From Euphorbia lathyris (Eukaryota; Streptophyta; Magnoliopsida; Malpighiales; Euphorbiaceae), in contig NC_088916.1 in assembly GCF_963576675.1 (NCBI RefSeq), positions 22,729,501 to 22,793,500 of the forward strand: a DNA stretch of 64,000 nt. Direction: 5' to 3'. A program made the position numbers and the translations under genes. The notes beneath the pieces are model-generated. The model ran no database searches. It saw only the letters and a program-made list of their open reading frames with translations, and was not told the origin of the DNA. Positions 34,498-45,402 of the stretch are shown here, piece after piece. Each line of letters opens with the position of its first letter. Positions within the stretch are counted from its first letter, which is position 1.

Positions 34498-35417
34498 AAA
34501 TGAGAAGGAGGAGGTTTGAACCTCCAACCACAACTTAATTAGAATCATACGCCCCCCACTTATACCAACTACACCAATTCATTTTTATGTTATTTATGCA
34601 TCTCGGTTTTATGTATGTACAATCTAAAATATTTTTTTGGGCCCCTTAATATGATGGGCCCTGGGCGGGCGCCCCGCGTTTCATAGCCCAGGGCCGGCCC
34701 TGACCCGGTGAACTGTTTCACGTACGATACCGCCGGAGCTAATTCCGCTACATTTCCAACCGCATGATCTAGCCGTCGAATCCCGTAATCCAACGGGAAT
34801 GACGACGGCGACGCCTCATTTACCGCCTGAAATTTCGGCAGAAACAAACAATTTGGGCTCAAGTAACTGACATAACGCAAAACCACGTCGCCGTACAACT
34901 GAACCTCCGCAATACAAGCACGATTAATATTATCGAGTAATATAGGTCCGGCCACTGGAATGGCGCCTTGAGCGACACTAGTATTGAAAGCGATCGCAGC
35001 GTCTTCCACTTCTATCGCTATAGCTCGGGCGTTAAGGCCGTGTTTGGTGGAGAATTTGAGAAAAGCTTCGCGAGAGAAGGTAGGAATCGATGCAGTAGCA
35101 GTATCGGATAAATTTTCCATGGCAGCTACCGAAGGAGAGTAAGGAGCTGTGAAGAGGAAATTGAGGTCGCCGGAACGGATGAAATAGGAAGCATGAGTGA
35201 AGTTACCGGTGGAGAGATCTGATTTGGCGACAAGTGGCATGCCGAGGCCCCATGAAAAACGGTGAGCAGTGTTGGTAGCATCGGAGCACCAGAATTCAAC
35301 GTGGTGAAACCGCTTGACCGTGAAACGGTCCGACCGGGGAGTGATTTTGACGAAGTTAGCAATAGTATCATTTAGTTTTTCCATTTTTTTCTCGTATTGG
35401 TGAATAGTAGATAACAA

Positions 35418-36080
35418 GGAGAAAATGGGATCTTAAATTATTATTTTTGGTCAAAAGATTTTAAAATTATAAATAGTGAAAAAATTGTACGGGCATGGCA
35501 GTACATTAGTGGTTAAAGGGGTGTTTGGTTATTAATGTTCTTTTTTCCCTTTTCATTTCAGTACTACGTTAAAGGAGAGTTTTATGTGTTTGGTTAGTGA
35601 TTTTTTGTTTGCCTTTTACGTGTTTGGTTAATGAGTTTCTGTTTGCCTTTTATATCTGAAAAGCAGCCTTTTACAAAAGCAGAGAATCTCTGCTTTTTGA
35701 AAAAATATCATTTTCCAACAGCAAACCGTAACAGCAACAGCAAATTTGGAGTTACGATAAATATATGTTTCAACCCGAATGGTTCAAATGTTGAAGATTT
35801 GTCTACAGTTGCTTTACGGCGAATTTGGAGTTACGATAAATATATGTTTCAACTATTGTTTATGTTCGATGTGCCTTTGGTTGTCTTTTTTCTTTTAGTA
35901 GTCATTTTTTTGTCCTAGTAGACTATGTATTAGACTTAACCTATATGTATGTGACGTTTTATGCTTTAGTGGTCTCATCTTGTACTTGCAATTTTACTAC
36001 TTAATGAAATATTAGCATTACTTTAAAAAAAAATTCCATTCTTCCTTTTTATTGGTGAAGAATTTAGGGTTTAAGGTTTC
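35418..36080. other. HPPD upstream region and small repeats
   Basis: No gene. An 11-bp-arm hairpin AAAAGCAGAGA-A-TCTCTGCTTTT sits at 35677-35699, and a direct repeat (ATTTGGAGTTACGATAAATATATG...) at about 35740 and 35823. GTGTTTGGTTA wording around 35521-35630 suggests a degraded hAT-type MITE. No confident promoter element for HPPD was identified. Confidence 0.4.
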
Positions 36081-36084
36081 GTCG

Positions 36085-37195
36085 AATGAACTTGTACTTT
36101 ATCGTGAGTAGTCGAAGGAAGAGGAAGAAATGAGGAAAAAACTGATATTTTCCGAAAGAAAGAGGAGGAGAAAAGGGAAAGAGAGTAGGCGGTGAGGCGG
36201 ATGAAAACAAGGTAGGAAGAAGTTAAAAGCCTAGACGACCTTCTCTCGCTAGGCGGTGCTACAAGTCTTACTACCATATTGTACTATTGCTTTGCCAGTC
36301 TATTAGTAGTCCTGCAGAACCACAGTAGTACCAAAAACCCCTTTAATCAAATATAATTATTTAAATTAGGGTTAAGGTGTAAAAATAACCCTAATGTTTT
36401 GGGTCAGGAGCAATTTTATCCTTAACTTTTAAAATGGTGCAATTTTACCTCTAATGTTGGAAGCCAAGAGCAATTTTACCCCTAACGTTGATAAATTGGG
36501 TCAATTTGAGAAATAATTCATCAAACTGTCTTCTCGGTCATGAATCTTGTCATCTACACTTCACACATGCGTTATTTTATCAGTAACAAATCACAAACAT
36601 ATGTTAGGATGTGAAAAAAATAAGAAAAAAATATTAAAAATATATTGGCTTTTGTACGAATTAAACAAAAAAAAATTAAAAAAATTCACCGAATTTATAA
36701 ATATCAATCTCCAATTTTATTATTAAATTATAAAAAACATTATATCATTTTTTTTAGAACAAATTGATATGCAATTGGTGCAAAATAAAGAAAAAAATGA
36801 CTGTATTTTATAATAGTGTCTGAAATTGATCCAATTTATCAACGTTGGGGTAAAATTGCTCTTGACTATAAACATTAGGAGTAAAATTATACCATTTTAG
36901 ACGTTAGGGGTAAAATTGCTCATGACCCAAAATGTTAGGGGTATTTTTGCACCTTAACCCTTTAAATTACATAGGAAAAACTTGGACTTTGTTGTGAGTA
37001 GTTGAAGGAAGAGGAAGAAATGGGGAAAAACTGATATTTTCCGAAAAGAGGAGGAGGAAAGGGAGAGAGAGTAGACAGTGCGGCGGATGAAAGCAAGGTA
37101 GGAAGAATAGGTGGTGCTAAAGTCTTATTACCACATCGATACTATTGCTTTGTGAGTATATAAGCAGTCCTACAAAACCACAATTGAACCAATTT
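36085..37195. repeat. Direct duplication of ~220-250 bp flanking a MULE
   Basis: 36095-36340 (GAGTAGTCGAAGGAAGAGG..., ACTGATATTTTCCGAAA..., ...ACTATTGCTTTG...CCACA) recurs in diverged form at 36989-37180. MULE copy B lies between them, but its clean target duplication shows that the MULE did not create the duplication. Confidence 0.75.
36369..36960. mobile_element. Mutator-like element copy B
   Basis: Perfect 9-bp duplication TTTAAATTA (36360-36368 and 36961-36969). Termini GGGTTAAGGTGTAAAAATAAC / inverted GGGTTAAGGTGCAAAAATACC. 592 bp, non-coding. Confidence 0.88.
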
Positions 37196-37434
37196 ATAAA
37201 TATGAATAATGAAACAAAAAAAAACGTCAAGTCTTATATTAATATTTTTTCCAATTTATAAATATATGTTTTTCTTGAAAATAATAAAAATAGGTGATAT
37301 TTGCGGTCCAAAGATTCTACACGTTGCTATTTGTGTAAATTATAGATGTATGTTTAAATATTTTCGTATTTCTTAGTATGAGGTACGGTTTCCTCTAATT
37401 AGGAGGATACCTAAGTGATAGTTACATTTAATAA

Positions 37435-37880
37435 GGGTTAAGGTGTAAAAATACTCTTAACATTTTGGGCTAGGAGCAATTTTACTTCTAACGTTTAAAA
37501 TGGTGCAATTTTACTCCTAACGTTGGAAGCCAAAAACAATTTTACCCCTAACGTTAATAAATTGGGTCAATTTGAGAAATAATTCATCAAACTGTCTTCT
37601 CGGTCATGAATCTTGTTATCTACACTTCATGCGTGTGTCATTTTATCAGTAACAAATCCCAAACATTCGTTGGGATGTGAAAAAAATAAAAAATATACTG
37701 TTTTTTTGTACGGATTAGACAAAAAAAATTCAAAAAATCCACCGAATTTATAAATATTAATTTTAAATTCTATTATTAAATTATAAAAAAACATGAAATC
37801 CTTTGTTTAGAACGAATTATTATGCAATTGGCGCAGAATAATGAACAAAAATATCTGTATTTTCTAATAGTGTCTGAAAA
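37435..37880. mobile_element. Mutator-like element copy C, right end missing
   Basis: Starts GGGTTAAGGTGTAAAAATAC and follows copies A and B up to the TAATAGTGTCTGAAAAT block, after which the right arm is absent. Confidence 0.75.
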
Positions 37881-37894
37881 TATTTTCTTATTTG

Positions 37895-38016
37895 TTAGGT
37901 ACCTCAAAAGATGTTTGATTGAGGAACCGTTTGTTTCAAGTGCTCTTTTTTTTTATTAGGTACCTCAAAAGATGTTTGATTGAGGAACCGTTTGTTTCAA
38001 GTGCTTTTTTTTTATG
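37895..38016. repeat. 61-bp tandem duplication
   Basis: TTAGGTACCTCAAAAGATG... to ...TTTCAAGTGCT occurs at 37895 and 37956, differing mainly in the trailing T-run. It sits exactly where MULE copy C is truncated. Confidence 0.85.
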
Positions 38017-38062
38017 TTTGTTATTATTATTAGTTGTTTATTGTTTGCTTTTATAAATACCG

Positions 38063-38800
38063 TTTTGATATATGCAGCCCTTAGGGCTGCATATAAGCAT
38101 TAAACACAAACAGAATATTCTTTTATATTTTCTAGATGTTTATTTATTTTCAAGATGTTTATTTATTATGCATTGAACTTTTAAATACACCAAAATTCAT
38201 TTAATGCAATCATAAATTCTTTTATATTTTCTATATTTGCATTAATTTTTTATTTTTTTAAAAGATGTCTGCATTTATTATTTCAACAGGTTATTTGTAA
38301 CTGTGTTATTTCGACAAGTTATTTATAATTTCGACAGGTTATTTATAATAGTAACAGAATAAAAGTTACAAATAGCCTGTCGAAATAACACAGTTACAAA
38401 TAACCTGTCAAAATGATAATGTTTGTATCTGCATACAGTTAATTGTATTTTGACGGGTTATATACAGTTTTTTGTATGTAACTTTTATCTGACAGACTTA
38501 AACATTATCATTTCGACAGATTATTTGTAACTGTGTTATTTCGACAGGTTATTTGTAACTTTTATTCTGTTAATAACACAGTTACAAATAACATGTTAAA
38601 ATAATAAATGCAGACATCTTTTTAAAAAATAAAAAATTAATACAAATATAGAAAATATAAAAGAATTTATGATTGCATTAAATGAATTTTGATGTATTTA
38701 AAAGTTCAATGGATAATAAATAAACATCTTGAAAATACAAAAGAATATTCTGTTTGTATTTAATGCTTATATGCAGCCCTAAGGGCTGCATATATCAAAA
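38063..38800. repeat. 738-bp fold-back element with ~360-bp arms
   Basis: TTTTGATATATGCAGCCC...GGGCTGCATATATCAAAA. The arms are mutual reverse complements over most of their length with scattered differences. Each arm also holds several copies, in both orientations, of TTATTTCGACAGGTTATTTG. The outer 30 bp contain a second small palindrome (GCAGCCCTTAGGGCTGC). CCG flanks both ends (38060-38062 and 38801-38803), possibly a 3-bp duplication. No coding; superfamily unresolved. Confidence 0.8.
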
Positions 38801-39090
38801 CCGTTAAAATATATAGCGGATATTAGTTGAATTTTGTGTAAAAATTAGTTGTTTTGAATTTTTAACAAACATTTTTTTACCTCATGTTTAAACTTAAAAG
38901 ATGAAAAATAGAAACAAACGAACACTCAGTTTTTGAAAATAACCTTTAAAGTTTCACTTCAAACCGTGCAACAAATATAGTGTTTGGTTAGTTCCATATA
39001 ACAACAACTTTTAGTTATTTTTTTTAATAAAAACAACAACGTGTTAAAATTTTGTATGAACAACTGTTTATATTTATTTAATGTGTGGAT

Positions 39091-39645
39091 ATAATGTAAA
39101 ATTCTCCCTATCGTTTTACAGACATGAGGAATTTTATTTTTAATGTCTAAAATAGTACAATTTTACCGCTAACATTGACAAGTTGAGTCAATTTCAGACA
39201 TTATTATAAAACATATATATTTTGTTTCTTATTCTGCACAAATTCCACGCAAGTTGATTTTAAAAAAGATTTCATATTTTTGTGTGATTTAAAAATAGAA
39301 TTAGAGATTAGTATTTTTAAATTCGGTGAAATATTTGATTTTTTTTGTGCAACTCGTACAAAATACAGTATATATTTTTAATTTCTTTAATTTTCATGTT
39401 TAATCATATGTTTCTATTCTATTACTAATGAGTGATAAAATGTCGCACATGAAAGTGTAGATGACAGTATTCATGACCGAGAAGACAATTTGATAAATAA
39501 TTTCTCCAATTGATTCAACTTGTCAAAGGTAGAGATAAAATTGATCTTAGTTGTAAACGTTAGGGATAAAACTGTAACATTTTAGACGTTAGGGGTAAAA
39601 TTGCTCCTAGGTGTAAACGTTAGGGGTATTTTTGCACCTTGTCCC
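39091..39645. mobile_element. Mutator-like element copy D (degraded)
   Basis: Diverged arms with TAACATTGACAAGTTGAGTCAATTTCAGAC on the left and ACGTTAGGGGTAAAATTGCTCC / GGGGTATTTTTGCACCTTG on the right. Ends are approximate and no duplication was seen. Confidence 0.6.
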
Positions 39646-39697
39646 TTTAAACTTGTCATGTCTGAAGGCGGCGCGTGGGGCGGCTTCTGGTGGTTGT

Positions 39698-40075
39698 TTT
39701 AGGCCTTGTTTGGATGATGATATTTAGAGATAGGTGAAGGTAAGTGTAATTAGCTAACTTTATTTGTTTTGAAATGTAATTAAAGAGTAGAGTAAGTGAA
39801 TATAGGTGAGGTGAGGTGAATTTTAGCTAATTTTTCCTACACTCTAAATTAGAGGGGAATCATGGTTAGGATATTTTTCTTCCAAAATTACACTTTGTAA
39901 TCTATTTTATTTATACAAATGAAAGGATATAAGAGTAATTTTATATATAATTACATTTTTAAACCATCACTTACCTGTCATTCCATCCAAACACAACAAG
40001 TTATTTTATACACCTTACTTACTTCACCTTATATTACCTTACTTTAATTACACTCTATCTAAATAAGGTCTTAAT
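39698..40075. mobile_element. MITE-like repeat
   Basis: GGCCTTGTTTGGATGATGA... at the left and ...CACTCTATCTAAATAAGGTC at the right form weak inverted ends, with GGTGAAGGTAAGTGTAATTA / TAATTACACTTACC-like blocks in both arms. Typical non-coding MITE wording. Confidence 0.4.
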
Positions 40076-40432
40076 AAAAATTTCTTTTTTTTTTTAATGA
40101 AAATTTTAGTGAAAATTTTATGGCTATATATATTTATATATGTATATTTTTTAAGAAAATTTACATATAAATTCATTTTTAAAAATTTATTTATAATTAT
40201 GTTAAATTATTATTATATTAAAATCATAAAATCATAATTTTTAATATATTTAAATATTAGTAGTAGGACGATGGCGAAAGAACGAGAACGTGAGAGAGAG
40301 CGGACTAGGGTTCGGGATCGGTCTGTGGAGAGGGCGGCGAGAGGCGGATCGGTCGTTGGAGGGGGCCGATTCTGGGCGGATAAGTTGGCCGGGATGGGGA
40401 TAGGTGGGAACCTTGTGTCGGATGGGGAGAAG

Positions 40433-41771
40433 TGTTGGTCCCTTGTAAGGTTGCAAGTATAGTTCCAAGGGGGGGTTAGGAACTATTTAAACTTTTTCGC
40501 AATTAGGGCAGACTTCTTTTTCTAAGGAAAAAAGGTTTTAACAGCGACGCTGAGTAAACAGCAAGATACTGGCTTAGTCAACTGGTGACTAGGTCAGTTT
40601 CTTAGCTTGAGTCAAGAGATAGCACTTAGAGTCTATTCCCGAGCTCAGACGTTTAATGCGCACAACTCAAACTTGACCTCTTTACTTGGTCAGTTTTTGG
40701 TTATTTTAAGCAAGCAATATATATAAGGAGTTAAAGGTAAGAAATACTTCACTCAGCAGATTTATCCAGGTTCGGCTTCTTCTAAGCCTACGTCCTGTCC
40801 CCGGAACACGTTCCGAGATTTCGAATCCTCTACTGAGCTCTTTAAAGGTAGAGCCTCAAACCTTTTACAATCTTAGCAACTGAGTATGACAAGAGTACCT
40901 TCCTCTATACCTCTACTCAATCCTAATCTCTCGCTGAGTACTAAAACCGAGTACTCAGCCTCTCCTTTCTAATTTCTAGAAATGATAAGTGTTTTGTCCT
41001 ATACAAAGATTTGCTAAGACACTTTAGACGATTGAAATAATCACTCTAGACTTTTACACAGATATAAGAATTGTAGTGTAAGATTTTGCTTTGCTTCTTT
41101 GCTTGCAGAACTTGTGTAGAAATTTGGTCAGCGTAATGGCTTGATCAAGTTCTGTATTGAGTGAAGCTTCTGATGGCACTATTTATAGAGACGTCTGGAC
41201 ATCGGTCATTTCGAATTTCGAAATAACCGTTGGAGGGAAACGGCTTCCTGTCGTTGTCATCCTGACTTGCTCAGAGCTCTCGGCCAATCAGAATTGTGTA
41301 TCTTCTGTCCTCGGTCAGCTCAGCAGTCTGTCTTTCCTTTTATGGTAAAGTTAACTCGACAGCATACTGTGTCGTCTGAACTTTGCCCAAAGGGGAAATA
41401 CTTTGTCTGGAAGTTTTCCTTCGCCAGCTGCTGTCTTGTACGTTTGTCGAATCTACTCTGCAGCTTCATCTTGAAGTTGTTCCCGAAGGTCTTCTAGATC
41501 CTTCTTATGCTGAGTTGCATTTTGTCCAGAACGGCAACGTTTTGACAAACGCGGGCCGAGTTGTACTGAGTTGTTTGACTTGGGCCTTGGCTTCCGTATT
41601 GGGCTTGGGCCTTTTAATTCTTATGTCTTATAACAGTTTTAACTCAACATTGAACAAACACATTAGTAGAATAAATCAAAGCATTTAAACTTAGTATGTT
41701 TAGAATATGTATTTTAAATTATACTTAAACAATTTTGTCAAATCAAAATTATGTGGAAAGGTGTTTCAACA
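40433..41771 (+). repeat. Solo LTR in LINE ORF1 (1339 bp)
   Basis: Termini TGTTGGTCCC...GTTTCAACA. Flanks AGAAG (40428-40432) and AGAAT (41772-41776) are a target duplication with one mismatch. It interrupts LINE ORF1 coding sequence. No coding; ORFs inside are chance. Orientation is inferred from the termini only. Confidence 0.75.
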
Positions 41772-42553
41772 AGAATGAGGAAGGAGGTAGGAGAGCGGCG
41801 GTCTCTGGATGGGAGAGGATCGGCAGATCGTGAGGGGAAGGGGAGAGCCGGGGATCGGTTTTGGCGGGGGGCGAGGGACGGCAGGAGGTTTCTGGTTGTC
41901 GGGTGGTTGGCGATGAGGAGATCCAAGCGGCAGGGGATGGGAGCGAAGGCGGAGGGAGTAGGGTTAGGGCATGGGATTTTATGATTGGCCAGGGGGGAAA
42001 TATTGCTGTCCAGGGGGTTTCTGCGGCAGCGGCCATTGTTGGCAAAAATTCAGATTCGGCCCTGGCCGATGGGGGAATCTAGGCTGTGGGAGATGCGGTG
42101 GACGCCGAGACCATGTTTGTCGTGAATTTAATTTCTAGTCCAGTTGATAATGCGATGAATAAAAAATCTTATGAGCAAGGTTTGGGGAAAAGCTCATGGA
42201 GAGATATAGTGATGGGAGTGGTTGAGGAGGAGCCTGTGTTTAATGAAGGATTGTTAGAGGATGATTCGGAGGTGGTCTATTCTGATTCTGATGAAGAGGA
42301 TGGAGATCAGGATGATCCGTTATGTCCTGCGATACGGCTTTCCTCAGCCGATAAACGTGCCCTCAGGTCTAAATGGAAGTTATCCTTAATAGTGACAGTG
42401 CTTTGAAAAAGGATTAGTTTTAACTATTTCGCTCAGAGAATCCAGGCACAGTGGGCTAAAAAAGGAAAAGTCAGCATTACTGACCTAGAAAATGACTATT
42501 ATGTTATTAAATTTACTAGGGCGGAGGACTTTAATGCTGTTAGTAATGGTGGT

Positions 42554-44353
42554 TGATAGGGGCATTTTACCCCTATCTTTTTTGCGTGATTTACGGTTTA
42601 ATTTGGGACTAAATAAATAAGTTTAATTACAAAAATAAGTAGATTTTAATAAAATAACGAAATAAAAATAAATTCCGCACTTTCGGTTAATTGTTTTATT
42701 TTGAGTAAATTTAGGAAATAAAACGTCAAGCTAACTCGGCTCTCAAGAATTGTATTTCAGGTACGAGCAAGGAGCAAAAATCCTCCGACATACGCGGGGT
42801 GTATCACCCTCCACGCAGGGCGTGGAACACATTGTCAGAAATAATTGCTCAAATCCGCAGGCACCACGTGGAACTTACCTACTGCCACGCGGGGCATCCT
42901 ACCTTCCACGCGGGGCGTATGAGCAATGATAAGCAATAATGTCTCAATCATGAATGTCAGACTGCAAGATCTTCTAAGTCAACTGACAATACGCGGGGCG
43001 TACAACCATACACGCGGGACGTGTATGGGAAGTTCTTCAGTCCAAAAAACCAGAGACTTACATACGCGAGGCGTCCTTCAGACTACGCGTGGCGTAAAAG
43101 ACCCAATTCAAGCAATAAAATCTCAGAAGCTCAACCACGCGAGGCGTACCCCAGTCTACGCGGGGCGTGGTTGAGACAACAAGATCTGAATTTGGTCCAC
43201 ATGCAGGAGATTTCTGACGGAATGGGAAAATACGCGGGGCGTCCTCCACCATACGCGGGGCATGTCATGGGAAAACTGCAGAAATAATGTAGCTCCATAC
43301 TTGTATCTTGAGAATTTACAATTCTACCCCTAGCTTGATGTGTATAAATAAGAGTGACTAGCACTCATTTTAAAATATAGGCTATAATAGAGAATTTGAT
43401 ATATAGTTTTAGATTTTGTTTTTAGATTTGACATAGCAAAACTCTATCACCTTGAGAGCTTGTTCATTGATTCCGGCATTCCGTCAAAGTTCCGTTCCAT
43501 CTCCGTTCACCAAGCTCGAGAGTTCCACCTCCAAGTCCTAAGAGACGGCCTTGAGTCCGGTTAGCTAGTTCCGAGGGTGGATTCTTCCCTTTTCACTTGC
43601 TAATTAGCTTGTACTCTTCCTATGTACTAGGCTTGGTTGTATTCCATATTTACATTGACCATATTTATAATTTATGATTCACAATCTCTTTTTCTATATA
43701 TGTGTTGATGTTTGTTACTTGTTTTGATATTCGTAATTGATTATTGTGTAGGGGAACGCGATTTTCGACGCCATTCGGGCTATCTTTAGGGATTCATATA
43801 GGTGTTGCCTTACCGGAAGTGACGCTTCGGAAACCGTAGGAATTGACAAGCCACGGAACTTACGGGCCTTAATTTCTGATCTCAAGCATTAGACACGCCT
43901 TGACTAGGAACCACGTAGTCTAAGTACTTCACGGGTCGGTCACACTGCACATAATCGTCATTGCAAGAGTAAATCATTAACCATATATATATTGGGAGTC
44001 ATTGTTTATCGTATTTATAACTTATCACCATCCATATCACTTCGTAGAGTTTTTGTTATATAAATTTGTCTCACCCGTAGTTAGGAGTAGTTTGTAGTTG
44101 TTCCCCGAATCAACTCAAAGTATTCGCCGCTTAGATAACGTATAAAACCGAGTCGTTTAATACTTGTAGTTATAAATCCCGTGGATTCGATACCCGGTCT
44201 TAACCGAATTATTACTTGATACGACAGAGTACACTTGCCCCTAAGTAGTAGCGTCTAGTAGAGATAGAGCATTTAGGAAGATCACATCCATAGTCATAAC
44301 GAACTTATCATAATATATATTTCATAAGCTCTACCTAGGCGCCACGCGCATCA
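42554..44353 (+). repeat. Solo LTR in LINE ORF1 (1800 bp)
   Basis: Termini TGATAGGGGC...GCGCATCA, flanked by the perfect duplication GTGGT (42549-42553 and 44354-44358). The LINE reading frame meets exactly across it. A TATA box (TATAAATA, 43343-43350) shows plus orientation. It carries the phased dyad array listed separately. Confidence 0.92.
42792..43263 (+). promoter_or_regulatory. Array of paired ACGCGGGGCGT dyads, 21-bp phased, upstream of TATA
   Basis: Units start at 42792/42813, 42866/42887/42908 (a triple), 42991/43012, 43064/43085, 43137/43158 and 43232/43253, all exactly 21 bp apart. Pair-to-pair steps of 73 bp occur at 42991-43064-43137. The consensus is ACGC-GGG-GCGT, a dyad with a 3-bp centre, often preserved while the N10 between partners varies freely. 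The array ends 80 bp upstream of the TATA box. Binding by a dimeric factor is inference. Confidence 0.65.
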
Positions 44354-45402
44354 GTGGTCCATATATTATTTCTAATCATGTTCTGGCATTAAGGCCATGG
44401 GTCCCTAACTTTAACCCACATGATTGTTCTGTAAATAGGATTCTTACTTGGGTGAGATTCCCGGGCCTACCTATTGAATATTACAATGAAAATTTCTTAA
44501 TAAAATTGGTGGGCTAGTTGGTAAAGTTCACCATGTGGATAAAACCACCATTGGGGCGGTTAGAGGTAAGTTTGCTAGAGTTTGTATTGATATTGATCTT
44601 GATAAGCCCCTTTTGTCTAAATTCTGTGTTCAGAATACGGTTTACTTTATTGAGTATGAAGGTATTCATAATATTTGCTATGAGTGTGGTATGTTTGGTC
44701 ATACTTATGAAGATTGTCCTAAGAGGGAGAAGGTGGTTGAAGAGGTTGTTGAGGCCAATAAAGTGAGAGAAGAGGGGATTCAAGGTGATGGGAGAAACTT
44801 TGGCCCCTAGATGGTAGCAAAGAGGCCGGGTAGACGAAGGACTCGTGCGACTATTGTTCAGAATCGTCCCCCTGACATTAGTAAGGATATTGTTCTTCAC
44901 CAGATTATTCCTGAAATTAAGGAGAGCCCCCCAATAAGGAAGTAGGTTCTGGTGATGATACGGTCCTCGGTTCAGGGTCTAGATTTGGGGTTCTGTGTAT
45001 TGAGGATGCGCATGACTCTGACCATTCAAACGAGCATTTGGAGCTAAGCATGCCAGGGTTAGAATCTGCTGAGCCGACGACTAATAATGTGGAGGCTGTT
45101 AACCCTTTGTTTGAGTCCAGAGTTGAGGCCCTGGGTGTTTCCTAGACTCACGCCCCAATTGGGAAAAAGAAGCATAATGAGGTTAGTATCCCGAAAAATT
45201 GTGTTGAGAATAAAAATAGGAAGGCTATAGGTGTCAATAAAATGAGTATGAAAAAACCTAAGGGTTTTTAGAAAAATAACCAAAGTTCCTTAGAATTTTT
45301 GGATAAAAGGGGGCCTACTGGTACCTCTTCAAGGCTCTTAGGAGCCCCTAATAAGTATCTGGTTTAGGGTGTTGGGCCTGTGGTCAATAGTCTTCCTTTT
45401 TG

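Larger units (their letters stand above)
32579..34702. mobile_element. Non-autonomous hAT element in HPPD exon 1
   Basis: Flanked by the perfect 8-bp duplication ACCCGGTG (32571-32578 and 34703-34710), the size typical of hAT. Ends CAGGACCG... and ...CGGCCCTG form terminal inverted repeats (CAGGRCCG). No transposase frame was found. Subterminal GGGCCC-rich stretches occur at both ends. It contains a nested MULE (33338-33912) and a 470-bp tandem duplication. Confidence 0.9.
32161..35417 (-). pseudogene. HPPD: 4-hydroxyphenylpyruvate dioxygenase exon 1, split by hAT and cut off by Helitron
   Basis: HPPD converts 4-hydroxyphenylpyruvate to homogentisate, feeding tocopherol and plastoquinone synthesis. 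The N-terminal part (35384, or the ATG at 35417, down to 34703) contains VKRFHHVEFWCSDATN, FSWGLGM and LDYGIRRLDHAVGNV, with the first metal-binding His. The second part (32578 down to 32161) contains ESGLN, GTKRKSQIQRYLEHNEGAGVQH with the second His, FMPSPPATY and GTLLQIFT. The two parts share an 8-bp duplication and meet in frame, about 364 codons of a usual 430-450. The last exon, with the metal-binding Glu and C-terminal helix, is not found; Helitron sequence begins directly after LLQIFT. No other stops were seen, so disruption is recent. Confidence 0.93.

Noticed and set aside
36360..36969. MULE copy B as cause of the flanking host duplication
   Set aside because: The MULE has its own perfect 9-bp duplication inside the spacer, so the larger duplication is a separate event.
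41157..41688. Plus-strand ORFs of 63-101 codons inside the solo LTR 40433-41771
   Set aside because: They overlap each other in different frames, have no domains, and lie in LTR sequence.
42792..43263. CRISPR-like regularly spaced repeats
   Set aside because: This is a plant nuclear LTR. Units are 11 bp with 10-bp spacers, degenerate, and no cas genes are present.
42926..43364. Overlapping ORFs through the ACGCGGGGCGT array
   Set aside because: Open frames arise from the GC-rich repeat units; several frames on both strands are open at once, and the array lies in LTR U3.
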